A DNA stretch of 64,000 nucleotides, taken from Hungatella hathewayi. GTDB lineage: Bacteria > Bacillota > Clostridia > Lachnospirales > Lachnospiraceae. This document shows, piece after piece, positions 1 to 9,964 of the stretch. The DNA lies in contig CP102274.1 in assembly GCA_025149285.1 (NCBI GenBank), positions 4,986,001 through 5,050,000 of the forward strand. Direction: 5' to 3'. The position numbers were made by a program, and so were the translations under genes. Numbering within the stretch: the stretch's first letter is position 1; each line of letters opens with the position of its first letter. A model generated the notes under the pieces. It did no database searches, was not told the origin of the DNA, and saw only the letters and a program-made list of their open reading frames with translations.

Positions 1-517
1 CGGAAGTTTCTTTTAAGAGCACGATAAACTCATTGGCCAGCGTCGGAACCACATTCTTGAAGGCCTGCGGCATGATGATATACCACATGGTCTGTGCGTA
101 GTTGAAGCCCAGGCTCCGCCCGGCTTCAAACTGGCCTCTCTCGATGGAGCTGATACCGCTTCGGAAAATTTCAGCCACGTAGGCTCCCGAGTTGATACCG
201 AAGGCCAGGATTGCCGTAGTTACCATACCCGGATTAATCGCAACAAAGATAACAAAATACACGATCATCAGCTGAACAACCACCGGTGTTCCGCGGATTA
301 CGGTCAGATACACGGTACAGACTGCATTTAAAATCTTCAGCTTATGGGTATTCTCATAAGTAGACCGGATAATAGCAACCAGAAAGCCCAGAACGATTCC
401 GATGAGAACCGCAAAAAATGTAATTTTCAGGGTATTCTGGAGACCGTCCGTAATGTATTTCCAACGGTTGTCTTCGATAAAGTTAAAATAAAAGTCAGCG
501 ACTAATTTTTCCCACAT
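1..517 (-). CDS. Polar amino-acid ABC transporter permease (3' part missing)
   Basis: Membrane permease of a His/Glu/Gln/Arg-type amino-acid importer. The visible 172 residues begin MWEKLVADFYF, then show a membrane helix (about residues 25-50), the family motif TVIRGTPVVVQ, and the permease EAA-type loop beginning EAGRSLGFNYAQT and ending with IIMPQA, which docks on the ATPase. The protein runs off the left edge; the family is usually 215-240 residues, so roughly a quarter is lost. It starts 17 bases after the stop of the binding-protein gene, so the two are one operon read leftward, with an ATPase gene probably next outside the window. Family assignment is firm; the exact amino acid is unknown. 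Confidence 0.93.
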   Translation of the reverse strand, partial: MWEKLVADFYFNFIEDNRWKYITDGLQNTLKITFFAVLIGIVLGFLVAIIRSTYENTHKLKILNAVCTVYLTVIRGTPVVVQLMIVYFVIFVAINPGMVTTAILAFGINSGAYVAEIFRSGISSIERGQFEAGRSLGFNYAQTMWYIIMPQAFKNVVPTLANEFIVLLKETS

Positions 518-534
518 GGCACTCTTCCTTTATA

Positions 535-1392
535 TTATTCTGCGGTAATATACTTATCCACGATCTTCTGTAACTCGCCGGATTCCTTCAATTCTTTGAT
601 AGCGGCATTCATCTTGTCAAGCAGCTCCGTGTTGCCCTTCTTTATGGCAATTGCATACTCTTCCTCGGTAAATGCTTCATCCAGGATCTTTAAGCCTTCA
701 TTCTCCTTAACGAATACTTTTGCAGGCTCACGGTCAATGATCACTGCGTCCAGCTTATCCTGGGTTAATGCCATAACGGCTTCCATACCCTTGTTAAATC
801 TCTGAACCTCAGCATTCTCGACATCATCCGCATAAATATCACCGGTTGTTCCGGTCTGTACGCCGATCTTCTTGCCTGTTAAATCAGCCGGCGCGGCGAT
901 CGCACTGCCTTCCTTCACGATAATCACCTGTGCCGCCTCTGCATATGTTTCTGTAAAATCTACATTTCTTAAACGTTCTTCATTTACGGTCATACCTGCT
1001 GCCGCGAAATCAGCTTTACCGGACTGGATAGCCGGAATCAGGGAATCGAAAGCCATATCCTGAATCTCCAGTTCCATACCCATCTGATCGGCAATCGCTC
1101 TTGCAATATCAGCGTCGATACCGACGATGGTATTATTCTCATGGTACTCATATGGCGGGAACTCGGCGTTCGTTACCATAACGATCTTGCCGCCGGCGCC
1201 TTCTGTTTCCTCTGCTGCGCTTGTATCAGCTGCGGTGTCTGCTGCTGTATCTGTGGATCCTGCTGCTGTATCTGCTGTTGTTGTCTCTGCTGCTGCAGCT
1301 GTTGTCTCTGCAGTGGAATTTGAGCTTCCGCATGCGGTCAGTGCTGCGGCCATGCATACGGCTGCTACCAGTACTAATACGTTCTTTTTCAT
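535..1392 (-). CDS. Amino-acid ABC transporter substrate-binding lipoprotein
   Basis: Extracellular receptor that captures an amino acid for the permease downstream. A lipoprotein signal ends in LTAC with the lipidated cysteine at residue 21, followed by a Thr/Ala/Glu-rich tether to about residue 65. A periplasmic-binding-protein family 3 fold follows, with VTNAEFPPYEY at its start, GIDADIARAIADQMG, and the ligand-contact segment DFAAAGMTVNEERLRNVDF. The length of 285 residues is normal. Ribosome site AGGAGGA precedes the ATG. A consensus promoter lies about 70 bases upstream. Substrate specificity cannot be read from the sequence; arginine, glutamine or another polar amino acid is possible. 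Confidence 0.93.
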   Translation of the reverse strand: MKKNVLVLVAAVCMAAALTACGSSNSTAETTAAAAETTTADTAAGSTDTAADTAADTSAAEETEGAGGKIVMVTNAEFPPYEYHENNTIVGIDADIARAIADQMGMELEIQDMAFDSLIPAIQSGKADFAAAGMTVNEERLRNVDFTETYAEAAQVIIVKEGSAIAAPADLTGKKIGVQTGTTGDIYADDVENAEVQRFNKGMEAVMALTQDKLDAVIIDREPAKVFVKENEGLKILDEAFTEEEYAIAIKKGNTELLDKMNAAIKELKESGELQKIVDKYITAE

Positions 1393-1454
1393 AATGAATC
1401 CTCCTCATATATGCACTTTTTCTGCATAATTATAGAAATAAGTATCAGTTATAC

Positions 1455-1482
1455 ATTATATAGCATTTTTGAAATTATTCAA
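1455..1482 (-). promoter_or_regulatory. Sigma-A promoter for the amino-acid ABC operon
   Basis: On the minus strand a -35 box TTGAAT (1477-1482) and a perfect -10 box TATAAT (1455-1460) are separated by 16 bases, in an AT-rich stretch just upstream of the binding-protein gene. Confidence 0.65.
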
Positions 1483-1612
1483 GTGTTATTTTATCTGGTT
1501 TAGCACTGATTTATCCTCTCTGAAGTTAAAAATCACAATAATAGAATAAGCTGTTTCAAAGACGATGTTTCGGACAGCCCCTAATATGACATGTACTTAA
1601 TGATCCAGCCAT

Positions 1613-2878
1613 TCACCCGCCACCAGCCGCTTTTCCGCCGCTTCTTTCCTGCTTGTCCCGGCGTTTATTTTCATACATTCTGTCGTCTGCAAGTCTCATA
1701 AGTTCTTCCATATCCCTGCATTCTCCGCTGTATGCAATACCGTAACTCACCCAGAGTTCAAACGGATATTCCGAAGAATTGGAAAGCTCTTTTAATGCCC
1801 ACTGGGCATTTTTTATGCCGGCTCTGACCCGTTCGATTCCATCTTCCGCCGTCATCAGTAAAAATTCATCACCGCCGTACCGGCTGACAATATCATCCGC
1901 TCCCGCCGCTTCCTCCAGGGCATGCGCAACCGCCGCAAGATACCGGTCTCCTGCATCGTGTCCCAGATTATCATTCACCGGCTTTAAATTATTCAAATCA
2001 GCAAAGCATATATAAAAAGGAATTTCGTTTTCATAATGGTACAGCATGGCCTTTCTGGCCACTTCACGGCTTTGACAGCCTGTCAGGACATCATGGAACG
2101 CTAACTGCTCCAATTTCTGTTCCAGAATTTTATGTGAAATCAGCTCTTTTCTGACCGAATAACTCTGCCTTTCAAAATGCTGAAGCTCCGTCAGGGTATG
2201 TATATGGCTAATTCCAATATAGTATCCAATTAACACGCAGATACCCGACTTCATTCCCCAAAGCTTTATGATCGGTTCATTGCTCGGAGTAAAATAAATC
2301 AGTAAGTTTAAGTCCAGATAGATAAACAGAGAAAGTACAAGGCATAAAGAGAAGATAAGGTTCACCGGTTTGTCCGGATTCTCCTCTTTTTCCGCCCAGT
2401 CATGAAACTTATGCTGAAGCCCCCAAAAGCCCAATCCGGCCAGAACAAAACCGGCTGCAATGGGGTACGGCTTCAAACTGGCTATACTGCTGCTGATTCT
2501 GGAATCAAAGGCCGCCAGAGACTGATTTACAAGCAGGGCAGTTCCCGACCTTGTAATAAAATTGAATGCCAGACCAATCATAGCCCCCTGGATTCCGCAG
2601 AAAAGGCTCATAGTCCACGGCACCCGGTACAGCAGCGCAATTTCCAGAACCAGAAACACTGCAAAAATCGTCCAGTTGATAATCAGATAAAACCGCAGCT
2701 GGGAGATCAGCATAAATACTTCGTAGTTGATAATAAAAGTCACAACACTGCGCTTCCATTTTGGAAGCTTCTTTCCGGTCAGATAATCGATGTAGGCAAA
2801 CATATGGTGATTGTATATGTAATAGCATACAGCCACAAACATGGTATAATAACCCTTCCAGGACAGTACAAGACTCAT
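1613..2878 (-). CDS. Membrane-anchored diguanylate cyclase (GGDEF)
   Basis: Predicted to make the second messenger cyclic di-GMP from two GTP at the membrane. The first 235 or so residues hold about seven hydrophobic helices forming an unnamed membrane sensor. A short helical linker leads to a GGDEF domain opening with LAFHDVLTG and containing a canonical active-site loop YGGDEFLL near residue 335, so catalysis is expected. I see no RxxD inhibitory site in the expected place, and no EAL domain. Its ATG directly abuts the stop codon of the upstream cyclase gene, so the two are translationally linked. The Gly/Lys-rich C-terminal tail is not informative. The sensed signal is unknown. Confidence 0.9.
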   Translation of the reverse strand: MSLVLSWKGYYTMFVAVCYYIYNHHMFAYIDYLTGKKLPKWKRSVVTFIINYEVFMLISQLRFYLIINWTIFAVFLVLEIALLYRVPWTMSLFCGIQGAMIGLAFNFITRSGTALLVNQSLAAFDSRISSSIASLKPYPIAAGFVLAGLGFWGLQHKFHDWAEKEENPDKPVNLIFSLCLVLSLFIYLDLNLLIYFTPSNEPIIKLWGMKSGICVLIGYYIGISHIHTLTELQHFERQSYSVRKELISHKILEQKLEQLAFHDVLTGCQSREVARKAMLYHYENEIPFYICFADLNNLKPVNDNLGHDAGDRYLAAVAHALEEAAGADDIVSRYGGDEFLLMTAEDGIERVRAGIKNAQWALKELSNSSEYPFELWVSYGIAYSGECRDMEELMRLADDRMYENKRRDKQERSGGKAAGGG

Positions 2879-4086
2879 TTATACATTCCCCCTTTTAAAC
2901 TGCATTTTGTTAACATACATCCGCCGGTCGCTTTCCCGAAGCAGTTCTTCTAAATCAAAAGGCACTTTATGAGGAGCAGACACTACCCCATAACTGAAAG
3001 ACGGTCTGTAGCCTTCCCTGCCGGCGGTTCCAAGCAGTTCATTTACCTTCTTAAGCATGGATTCCAACCCTTCTTTTTCCGAGCTGTTAGAAACAATCAT
3101 AAATTCATCACCGCCGATCCGGGAAAGAATATCACTTTTATTTAAGCTTTCATTCAGGCTGTCAGCGATCAATTTCAAGTATCTGTCCCCCTCCTGATGG
3201 CCAAGAGTATCATTTACCTTTTTCAGTCCGTTCACATCGATATAGGCGACCGTTACCTCCAGCCCGTCCTTTTGCATGGATTCCAGCATTTCCATTGCAT
3301 ATCTTCTGGTAAATGCTCCGGTCAGGCCATCTATATAGGCCAGCTTCTGTAAAATCATCTGACGCTTCACATGCTCGGCCCGTTCCTCCTCCAGCCGGTA
3401 ATATTCTGCTTCATAATGGGCCTTTTCAATAATTCTATGGGTATGGGCCAGAAAAAGAATAAACTGGATCATCAGGAGAATGCAGCTTCCAATTAAAAAG
3501 ACGGACAACAGAGAGTAAGGCAGTACAAAGACACAGGAAGTGCTGTCAAATATCAGATATCCAAGTGCATACCATTCAAAAAAATCAGTTGGTTAAACCG
3601 CTTTTCATCACTGGTTAAAAGTGTGATCCAGTCTGTAAAAATCTTTTTTTTCCACAGCATATTCATTAAATGAATCATAATCAATGTAATACACAAAGTA
3701 ATTACACAGTATGTATTACTGAGATAGACGTCTCTTAACATGGACCCGGTCACCAATGATACGGCCGCCATGCTGATCAGGTTAACAGCAATGAAGCAAA
3801 CGCTGAAAAAATTCATCCAGAAAAAAAGATTCAGCCTGCTTCTCTTTCCAATTGACCAGAATGTCATTCCGTAGCCGCAGAATATCAAGAGATATACGAT
3901 AAATAATGGCAAATGAATGTACCAGCCTGAAAACAAAATTCCCGCTTTTACAAAGGCTCTTATCATATATTCCACTTTTGTTCCCGTCTCACCTTCCCCG
4001 ATCCCCGGCAGCTGATCGATCCTGAGTTCATTCATATAAAGAAGAAAAATGATTACGATCCAAAGCAGTGCCTCTCCGTACTTCAT
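2879..4086 (-). pseudogene. Second membrane GGDEF diguanylate cyclase, split by a frameshift
   Basis: Two reading frames that look like one gene. The first (3553-4086, 177 residues) is a multi-helix membrane sensor and ends in GMHLDI. The second (2879-3508, 209 residues from a TTG start) is a GGDEF domain with a canonical IGGDEFMIV loop. The frame of the second half stays open back to a run of seven T on the coding strand (3578-3584). One extra T there would fuse the halves through the join QLIFFEWYALGYLIF, giving about 400 residues, the same layout as the neighbouring cyclase. This is either a disabled gene, a slipping homopolymer that switches the gene, or an assembly error. The GGDEF half might still be made from its own TTG start, which lacks a good ribosome site. 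Confidence 0.75.
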
Positions 4087-4333
4087 CTGCCACTTATCCC
4101 CCTTTTGCTTATTGTACAGCTATTTAATATTTTTCTTTTATTGTACCAAATAATATTCATTCTGTCTCACAGTAAAAAAACTTCTTTTCCGGCTGAAACA
4201 TGGTGTTGTTCACAGTTAAATTCTGAGAGGGATTGTCTGTGAATGCAGAAAAGAGGGCAAAACACCCGAAATGATCTTCCGGCTGTCCTGCCCTCTCTGC
4301 TTAATTACCTGAAACAGGTATTTTTCACCCTTT
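4087..4333. other. Intergenic region without a gene
   Basis: Upstream region of the split cyclase and downstream region of the glycosidase. It holds an inverted repeat, AGAGGGC at 4252-4258 against GCCCTCT at 4290-4296, extended by GCAGA/TCTGC, with a long loop and no U-run, so it is not a clear terminator. No RNA gene recognised. Confidence 0.4.
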
Positions 4334-6613
4334 TCATCGTTCCTCTGCCGCTATCTCGATTCTCTGGTCCGGCTTTAATACCGTATGAACCCTTACCGCC
4401 CGTTTCCCCAGAAATTCCACTTCCTCAAACTCCGCGTTTATCCCACGATCCGTAAACTCCGGTAATCCTTCCGTTACCAGGGTTAACACCAGGTTCACCT
4501 CATAATCCACGCGGCTGGTCACTGACGCAGTCACTCTGCCCTCTGATTTCTGATACGTAAAATCGAACTCGCCGCTTCCTGTCCTTGCATGCTTCCATTC
4601 GAAACCGCTTCCCGGAGAAAATGGTTTGAAATTCAGCGTCTTTGACGGTGCGTCGTAACGGACTCCGAGAATCTGTGTCATAAACAGACTGGCAAATACT
4701 CCGGCTGCCCAGCCGCATTTTCCGCAGCAGTTCAGCCTGACAACGTCGCCGGTCTTCGTATCGCATCGGTACGGCCACCACCACCAGGAACCATCCAGAT
4801 CACAGAGACGTTTTAGCTCCGTCATAAATCCCCGCTCCCCATTCATGGTCTCCTCGTCCACAACGCCTGAGAATGCAGTCGTGTATCCCGGGAAGGTCGC
4901 ACCAGACTCATGGCCCCATTTGATGCCGCGGCACTCTGTGCCGTAGGTCGGATTCTCTTCACTGGAGGAAAATCTGGCATAATTTCTCACCACCGGATCG
5001 TCATACGTCTTATAGCCGTAAAACGGAATCAGCGTCGTGTCAGACTCTTCTCCGTCGTGCATCATCAGGTTTATTGTGTCCCCATTTATAATATCAGGAT
5101 AAAACGTGAGAGCCTGGTCCACATACTTTTTTTCATACTCTGATATCGGATAATTTTTCTGAGTATCCCGGGTCAGGCCGCCGATTCCCTCCAGATACTG
5201 AGGACCGAATCTGCCCTCTGTCACCATATAGGTCTCAATGGCTTCTTTAATATTACGGGAAATCATCCCATACTTTTTCTGTTTCTCCTGATCTCCAAAC
5301 ACCTCTCCCATGAAACGGGCCATGCCGTCAAAAGCTTTCCACGCACAGATATTGGAGCCGGTATGGTATTTTCCCAAAGCGAGCGCATCTGAAATCCACA
5401 CCGTCGGAAACAGCCACACATCTCCCTCTTTTAAAGCAAGCACCTCCTCCAGTATCTCTTCGAAAGCGTCCGCCACCTCCCGGTGGGTCAGGAAAAACTC
5501 TCTGTCTGCCGTCGCCTCATAATACAAAACTCCCATGAGAACAGCGGTCAGGGAATTACTCAGCGAGTGGGCCACTCCCCCCTGGTACTTTGATCCCTCC
5601 GGACGGATTCCATGCTCCAAAAACCACAGACAGGCCTGACGGAAAAAGTCAGGATTCAGCATGCTGAGAGGAAGGCAGGAATAGTACATGTCTTTCATCC
5701 AGATCTGCCTCGTAGCCGGAAATGTGCCCCAGTTGGAACCGCAGATTTCACCGTCCCTGTCCATACCGACAGCCGAGATCCCCTGATATACGGCACGCTC
5801 AAAGATAGCTGCTGTCAGAGGATCCGCATCCATTGTAAGATTTCCCAGCATTCCACGGAAGTAGGCCAGGGTCTCATTGAGCCAGTGAAGCGTCCCCGCC
5901 GCTTCGATCACTTTTACCGCATCAGTCTCGCCAGGCGCATAGATAACCATAGGTAACCACTGGCCGCAGCCCTTTTTCAAATGAAATGGAACGCATTTTG
6001 CTTTCTTCCCGCATTCCACCATCGTTTCACATTCCACCATCTTCCCGCTGGCATCGGGAATCGTAAAATAATCGCTGTCCGGGGAAAATTCGGGCGGTAT
6101 CACGGTCCCGCTCACGTCGCCCTCCGTCGTGTTTTCCAGATACAGACCGTATATCAGAGCCCGCGGACGAGTTTTTCCGTCTGCGGAAACAGGCGCGTAT
6201 GCCAGCACCGTGGCGGTGAGACTGGGGTGGGTAAATACTGCTCTCGGGAACAGATTTTCTGCCAGATCCGACTGGCACGGCAGGGAACCACTGCAGAGAG
6301 AGACCGCTTCTCCCTCTATGGTCATTCCAAAGCAGAACGGGCCTGCCTGGCCGAAGTCTTTGGAGACCCATACTCCCGGGATATCATCACAGGTATAACA
6401 GCCCCGGTAAAAGGTCACAGTCTTCAGCGTTCCAAACTCGTCTGTATTTGCCAGAACCTTGTTATTGGATATGTCATAGGAAAAAGTCTCGTCCGGCAGC
6501 TTCTTCGCATAATAGCTTTCCCGGTTGCCGCATTCATACTTCCCATCCTTCACAGCGACAGAAAAAAAAGGATTGACGGGTGCATGAACCATATCTTTGA
6601 TCGTTGTCATCAT
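4334..6613 (-). CDS. Six-hairpin-type glycoside hydrolase, cytoplasmic
   Basis: Predicted glycosidase with an (alpha/alpha)6-barrel, the last gene of a carbohydrate ABC operon. It has an N-terminal beta-rich domain (about residues 1-260), a helical barrel (about 270-660) containing IWMKDMYYSCLPLSML and the repeated Trp segment GSWWWWPYRCD, then a C-terminal beta domain. There is no signal peptide, so it probably cleaves an imported oligosaccharide or glycoside. Start: two ATG codons in a row sit 7 bases after GGAGGA; a longer frame from a TTG lies inside that ribosome site and is rejected. The length of about 760 fits alpha-rhamnosidase-like and amylo-glucosidase-like relatives. I cannot assign a GH family or catalytic acids with confidence. 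Confidence 0.75.
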   Translation of the reverse strand: MMTTIKDMVHAPVNPFFSVAVKDGKYECGNRESYYAKKLPDETFSYDISNNKVLANTDEFGTLKTVTFYRGCYTCDDIPGVWVSKDFGQAGPFCFGMTIEGEAVSLCSGSLPCQSDLAENLFPRAVFTHPSLTATVLAYAPVSADGKTRPRALIYGLYLENTTEGDVSGTVIPPEFSPDSDYFTIPDASGKMVECETMVECGKKAKCVPFHLKKGCGQWLPMVIYAPGETDAVKVIEAAGTLHWLNETLAYFRGMLGNLTMDADPLTAAIFERAVYQGISAVGMDRDGEICGSNWGTFPATRQIWMKDMYYSCLPLSMLNPDFFRQACLWFLEHGIRPEGSKYQGGVAHSLSNSLTAVLMGVLYYEATADREFFLTHREVADAFEEILEEVLALKEGDVWLFPTVWISDALALGKYHTGSNICAWKAFDGMARFMGEVFGDQEKQKKYGMISRNIKEAIETYMVTEGRFGPQYLEGIGGLTRDTQKNYPISEYEKKYVDQALTFYPDIINGDTINLMMHDGEESDTTLIPFYGYKTYDDPVVRNYARFSSSEENPTYGTECRGIKWGHESGATFPGYTTAFSGVVDEETMNGERGFMTELKRLCDLDGSWWWWPYRCDTKTGDVVRLNCCGKCGWAAGVFASLFMTQILGVRYDAPSKTLNFKPFSPGSGFEWKHARTGSGEFDFTYQKSEGRVTASVTSRVDYEVNLVLTLVTEGLPEFTDRGINAEFEEVEFLGKRAVRVHTVLKPDQRIEIAAEER

Positions 6614-6650
6614 CTTTATCTCCTCCAAAATAGTGATCGCGCTTATTTTC

Positions 6651-7496
6651 TCAGCCCTTGACGCCCGACATGGTGATACCCTCGATCAGATACCGCTGTC
6701 CGACGATAAATACCAGAATAACAGGAATCAGCACGAGGCAGGCTGCCGCCATCATTAAGTGCCACTCCGAGCGGTAGGAGCCGGTAAAGAGCTGAAGCCC
6801 CAGGGCTACCGTATACTTTGCCTCATCGTTTAAATAGACCAGAGGCCCTAAAAAATCGTTCCATGTGTTCATAAAGGTAAAGAGTCCTACCACAGCCAGG
6901 GATGGCTTTGTGATCGGCAGTATAATTCTTGTAAATATCTGAAAATGGTTTGCACCATCCAAATACGCCGCCTCATCGAAATCTTTTGGAATCGTCATAT
7001 AGAACTGACGCAGCAGAAAGATGTAGAATGCACCGCCGCCAAACCAGGCCGGGGCAATGAGCGGTACAAAGCTGTTGGTAAATCCGATGGCTCTCCACAT
7101 CAGAAAGGTGGGAATCAGAGTCACAGCGAACGGCAGCATCATGCTCCCCATGATGCATGCAAATACCACATTTCTGCCTTTCCACTTAATTCTGGCCAGT
7201 CCGTAGGCGCAGACCGAGCTTGTAAGCATGGATCCGGCCACAACCAGAGCTGCAATGAAAAGAGAGTTTCTATAATAGGTAAAAAACGGCAGAACCTCAA
7301 ATACTTTCCTGTAGTTCGACCACATCATCTTATCCGGAACCCATTTCACCGGCACCATAAAAATTTCTACGGGAGTCATGAGAGAGCTTCTCACCATCCA
7401 GACCAGAGGGACGATGCAGAAGAGGCTGCCAGCCACCAGCACGGCATATGTAATCACCTTTCCGACTGTTTTCTTCATTTTTGCACTCAACATCAT
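6651..7496 (-). CDS. Carbohydrate ABC permease, MalG/LacG type
   Basis: Second permease of the sugar importer. It has about six membrane helices (first around residues 15-35) and the EAA cytoplasmic loop EAAYLDGANHFQIFTRIILP that contacts the ATPase. The C-terminus YLIEGITMSGVKG is typical of MalG-type permeases. Its ATG overlaps the stop of the MalF-type gene by four bases (ATGA), so translation is coupled. No ATPase gene is encoded in this operon, which is common for Firmicutes importers that share an MsmK-type ATPase. The gene is followed after 37 bases by the glycosidase. Confidence 0.93.
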   Translation of the reverse strand: MMLSAKMKKTVGKVITYAVLVAGSLFCIVPLVWMVRSSLMTPVEIFMVPVKWVPDKMMWSNYRKVFEVLPFFTYYRNSLFIAALVVAGSMLTSSVCAYGLARIKWKGRNVVFACIMGSMMLPFAVTLIPTFLMWRAIGFTNSFVPLIAPAWFGGGAFYIFLLRQFYMTIPKDFDEAAYLDGANHFQIFTRIILPITKPSLAVVGLFTFMNTWNDFLGPLVYLNDEAKYTVALGLQLFTGSYRSEWHLMMAAACLVLIPVILVFIVGQRYLIEGITMSGVKG

Positions 7497-8398
7497 TCAC
7501 CTCCGTAGTAGACCCATCTGTTCTGAAACTTGAACAGAATTGCGGTCAGTATCATAATGATCACGAAAAGAATCCAGGCGATGGCGCAGGAATTGCCCAT
7601 TCGCATAAACTGGAAGGACTCCCGGTATAAGTAGTACACATAAAAGAGGCTGGCATTATTGGGACCGCCCTGCGTCATAACGTAAGACTGTGTAAAAATC
7701 TGAAATCCATTGATAAAGCCCATCACCACGTTGTAAAAAATAGTAGGGGTCATGATGGGAACAATAACGTGGAACATCTTCGCCAGAACGCCGCCGCCGT
7801 CGATTTCCACGGCTTCTATCAGCTGCCTCGGCACGTCCTGCATACCGGCTAGAAAAATCACCATGGTGGAGCCCGTTGTCCATAAATTGACAAACACCAG
7901 TGTAGGCAGAACTGTAGATTCTGAGGACAGCCACTTATTCGGCGGCATCCCCACCGCCTTTAGCAGGCTGTTGGCAAGGCCCACATCCGGATTAAATATC
8001 CACATCCAGATCGCGCCCATGGCTACAATGGGAATGATGGACGGCAGATAAAAAAGTGTTCTGAAAAGTCCCTTTCCCTTCACGCTTTTATTTAAAAGAG
8101 ATGCAATCAAAAAGGCAAATACGATCGATGTCGGAACGGAAAGGACTACGTAGATGACTGTCACGGTCAGTGATTTGTAAAAGTAGGGATCCTGTCCGGC
8201 AAACAGCCGCACGTAATTATCCAGCCCGACAAAATGGCTCTCCTTTACAATGCTGTAGTTGGAAAAACTCATGATAAAGCTGATTATCATCGGAATTGCG
8301 GCAAAAAAAAGAAAGCCCAGGATACAGGGAAGGCAGAAGAGAAAGCCAGCCACGTTTTCACGTTTTTCCCTGTGGGTCATCTTGATTTTTCCTTTCAT
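7493..8398 (-). CDS. Carbohydrate ABC permease, MalF/LacF type
   Basis: First permease of the sugar importer, with six membrane helices. It begins MKGKIKMTHREKRENVAGF, the usual basic leader before helix 1 in this family. The EAA-type loop reads QLIEAVEIDGGGVLAKMFHVIVP. A longer upstream frame is rejected because GGAGG lies 7 bases before this ATG and the extra 25 residues have no family likeness. It is coupled to the next gene through an ATGA overlap. It works with the binding protein encoded upstream and with an ATPase encoded elsewhere. Confidence 0.92.
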   Translation of the reverse strand: MKGKIKMTHREKRENVAGFLFCLPCILGFLFFAAIPMIISFIMSFSNYSIVKESHFVGLDNYVRLFAGQDPYFYKSLTVTVIYVVLSVPTSIVFAFLIASLLNKSVKGKGLFRTLFYLPSIIPIVAMGAIWMWIFNPDVGLANSLLKAVGMPPNKWLSSESTVLPTLVFVNLWTTGSTMVIFLAGMQDVPRQLIEAVEIDGGGVLAKMFHVIVPIMTPTIFYNVVMGFINGFQIFTQSYVMTQGGPNNASLFYVYYLYRESFQFMRMGNSCAIAWILFVIIMILTAILFKFQNRWVYYGGE

Positions 8399-8533
8399 TA
8401 TGATACCTCCTGTCTCCGGCCGGACTGCTCCGCCGGTATGGCGGGCCGCCCGATTCCAAACGGCGGCCCGCATGCCCGGATTGCCGCAGCCTCTGTATTC
8501 TGCGCGGCAATCCTTTACTATACTGAGATTTCA

Positions 8534-9964
8534 TCAGGAACGGTTTCCGGAGTACGTACCGTCAACCAGCGGATCTACGCTCGTCTTGATCTCAGTCATC
8601 GCCTCCTCGGCTGTCTTATCTCCCGCCCATACCTGCTGCAGGGCCGCCTTCACCATCGTATCAATCTCATTGAAATTCTTTACGTCGATTTCTGTCGCAA
8701 TTACCTGATGATCGTAGGTGGACTGGACAACGGCATCCTTAAATCCTTCCGGACGCGCCGGGAACTCCTCAGAAGCCCAGAAATCAAGTTTTTCGTCGTT
8801 GGTATAATATTCCTTGTGGACAGGAAGCCAGATGCTTCTGAACATTTCCGTAATCTCCGCAGAACTTTCCGGATTGGTGATCCATTGATAGAGCTTCAGC
8901 GTTTCCTCCAGATGCTCCGTCGCCTTGAAGATGATCAGAGAACCGCCGTCAAAAAACGTGGTGTAATTCTTGTCAATCGGGAGCACACCTACACCCCAGT
9001 TGATGCCTGCCTCCGCCAGATCCAGATGGTTCCAGCTGCCGTCAATGTACATGGCCGCCTGCCTGGAGGCCAGCGCGGTTGCGGCTGCGGGCATACTGTT
9101 GGACTGGATTGCAGTCGGAGCCACGTGATATACATTGATCAGGTCTGCAAAGTTCTGGATTACCTCCGCTGCCTTCGGATCATTTAAGCCGAATTCTGTC
9201 ATGTCTTCATTCAAATAAGCGCCGCCGTTGGAGTAGATAAACGGCATATACACATTCCAGTTCGGTGCGAACATTACGCCGTACTGAGTGATGTTATTGG
9301 CGTCGAATGCCGGATCTTTGGCATTACGTCCGGCGGAATCCAGCGTCAGCTCCTGGGCTTTCTCCACAAATTCCTGCCACGACCACGCGTCCTCCACCTT
9401 CGTTGGCGGTGTATCAATACCGGCGTCTTTGAACAGATCCTCATTGTACATCAGAGACAGGGTGACATTTGCCATAATGGGGCCGGCAGACTCTGTCGGC
9501 GACCAGTTCCACCAACAGGTTTCCAGATAATCATCCACAGAAACCTCCGGGTCGTCCTTGATCAGATCGTAAAAGTTATAGATCAGTCCATCCTCGCCAA
9601 ACTGGCATTTCCATGATGCAGAGTAACTGATATCCGGCGTCTCCCCCGCCGCAATCATCGCGTTTAGCTTGGTAAGGAAATCGTCACTCGGAATGTGCAT
9701 GGCCTTCACCTTAATATCCGGATTGGCTTCCTCAAACGTCTTTACCGATGCTTCAATCGCCGTTTTCTCCGCGCCGCTTCCCCAGTAGGTAAAGGTGATC
9801 TCCACAGGTTCTCCTCCGGTTTCGCTCTGGGCTGCCTCTGTCTTTCCTTCCGCAGTGCCTGCCCCTGCAGTCGTGGTATTCCCGCCGTTTCCGCCGCATC
9901 CTGTGAGTAACATGGTACCTGCCGTCAATAGTGCTGCCAGCTGCATCAAATGATTATGCTTCAT
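8534..9964 (-). CDS. Carbohydrate ABC transporter substrate-binding lipoprotein
   Basis: Extracellular sugar receptor of the family 1 (MalE-like) binding proteins. The signal peptide ends LLTGC with the lipidated cysteine at residue 23, followed by a Gly/Thr/Glu tether. The mature domain opens ITFTYWGSGAEKTAIE, typical of the family, and contains KLNAMIAAGETPDI. Length 476 is normal. It is separated from the permeases by 135 bases, and from the kinase gene upstream by a terminator, so it probably has its own promoter activated by the adjacent YesN-type regulator. The ligand is unknown; the downstream glycosidase suggests an oligosaccharide or glycoside. Confidence 0.93.
   Translation of the reverse strand: MKHNHLMQLAALLTAGTMLLTGCGGNGGNTTTAGAGTAEGKTEAAQSETGGEPVEITFTYWGSGAEKTAIEASVKTFEEANPDIKVKAMHIPSDDFLTKLNAMIAAGETPDISYSASWKCQFGEDGLIYNFYDLIKDDPEVSVDDYLETCWWNWSPTESAGPIMANVTLSLMYNEDLFKDAGIDTPPTKVEDAWSWQEFVEKAQELTLDSAGRNAKDPAFDANNITQYGVMFAPNWNVYMPFIYSNGGAYLNEDMTEFGLNDPKAAEVIQNFADLINVYHVAPTAIQSNSMPAAATALASRQAAMYIDGSWNHLDLAEAGINWGVGVLPIDKNYTTFFDGGSLIIFKATEHLEETLKLYQWITNPESSAEITEMFRSIWLPVHKEYYTNDEKLDFWASEEFPARPEGFKDAVVQSTYDHQVIATEIDVKNFNEIDTMVKAALQQVWAGDKTAEEAMTEIKTSVDPLVDGTYSGNRS

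Noticed and set aside
4245..4300. Terminator between the cyclase and glycosidase genes
   Set aside because: The inverted repeat has a loop of about 30 bases and no T-run on either side.
5981..6661. Long plus-strand frame opposite the glycosidase gene
   Set aside because: Antisense shadow of a conserved enzyme; no family likeness.
8234..9187. Long plus-strand frame opposite the sugar-binding protein gene
   Set aside because: Antisense to a clear lipoprotein gene, no ribosome site, composition of a mirrored frame.
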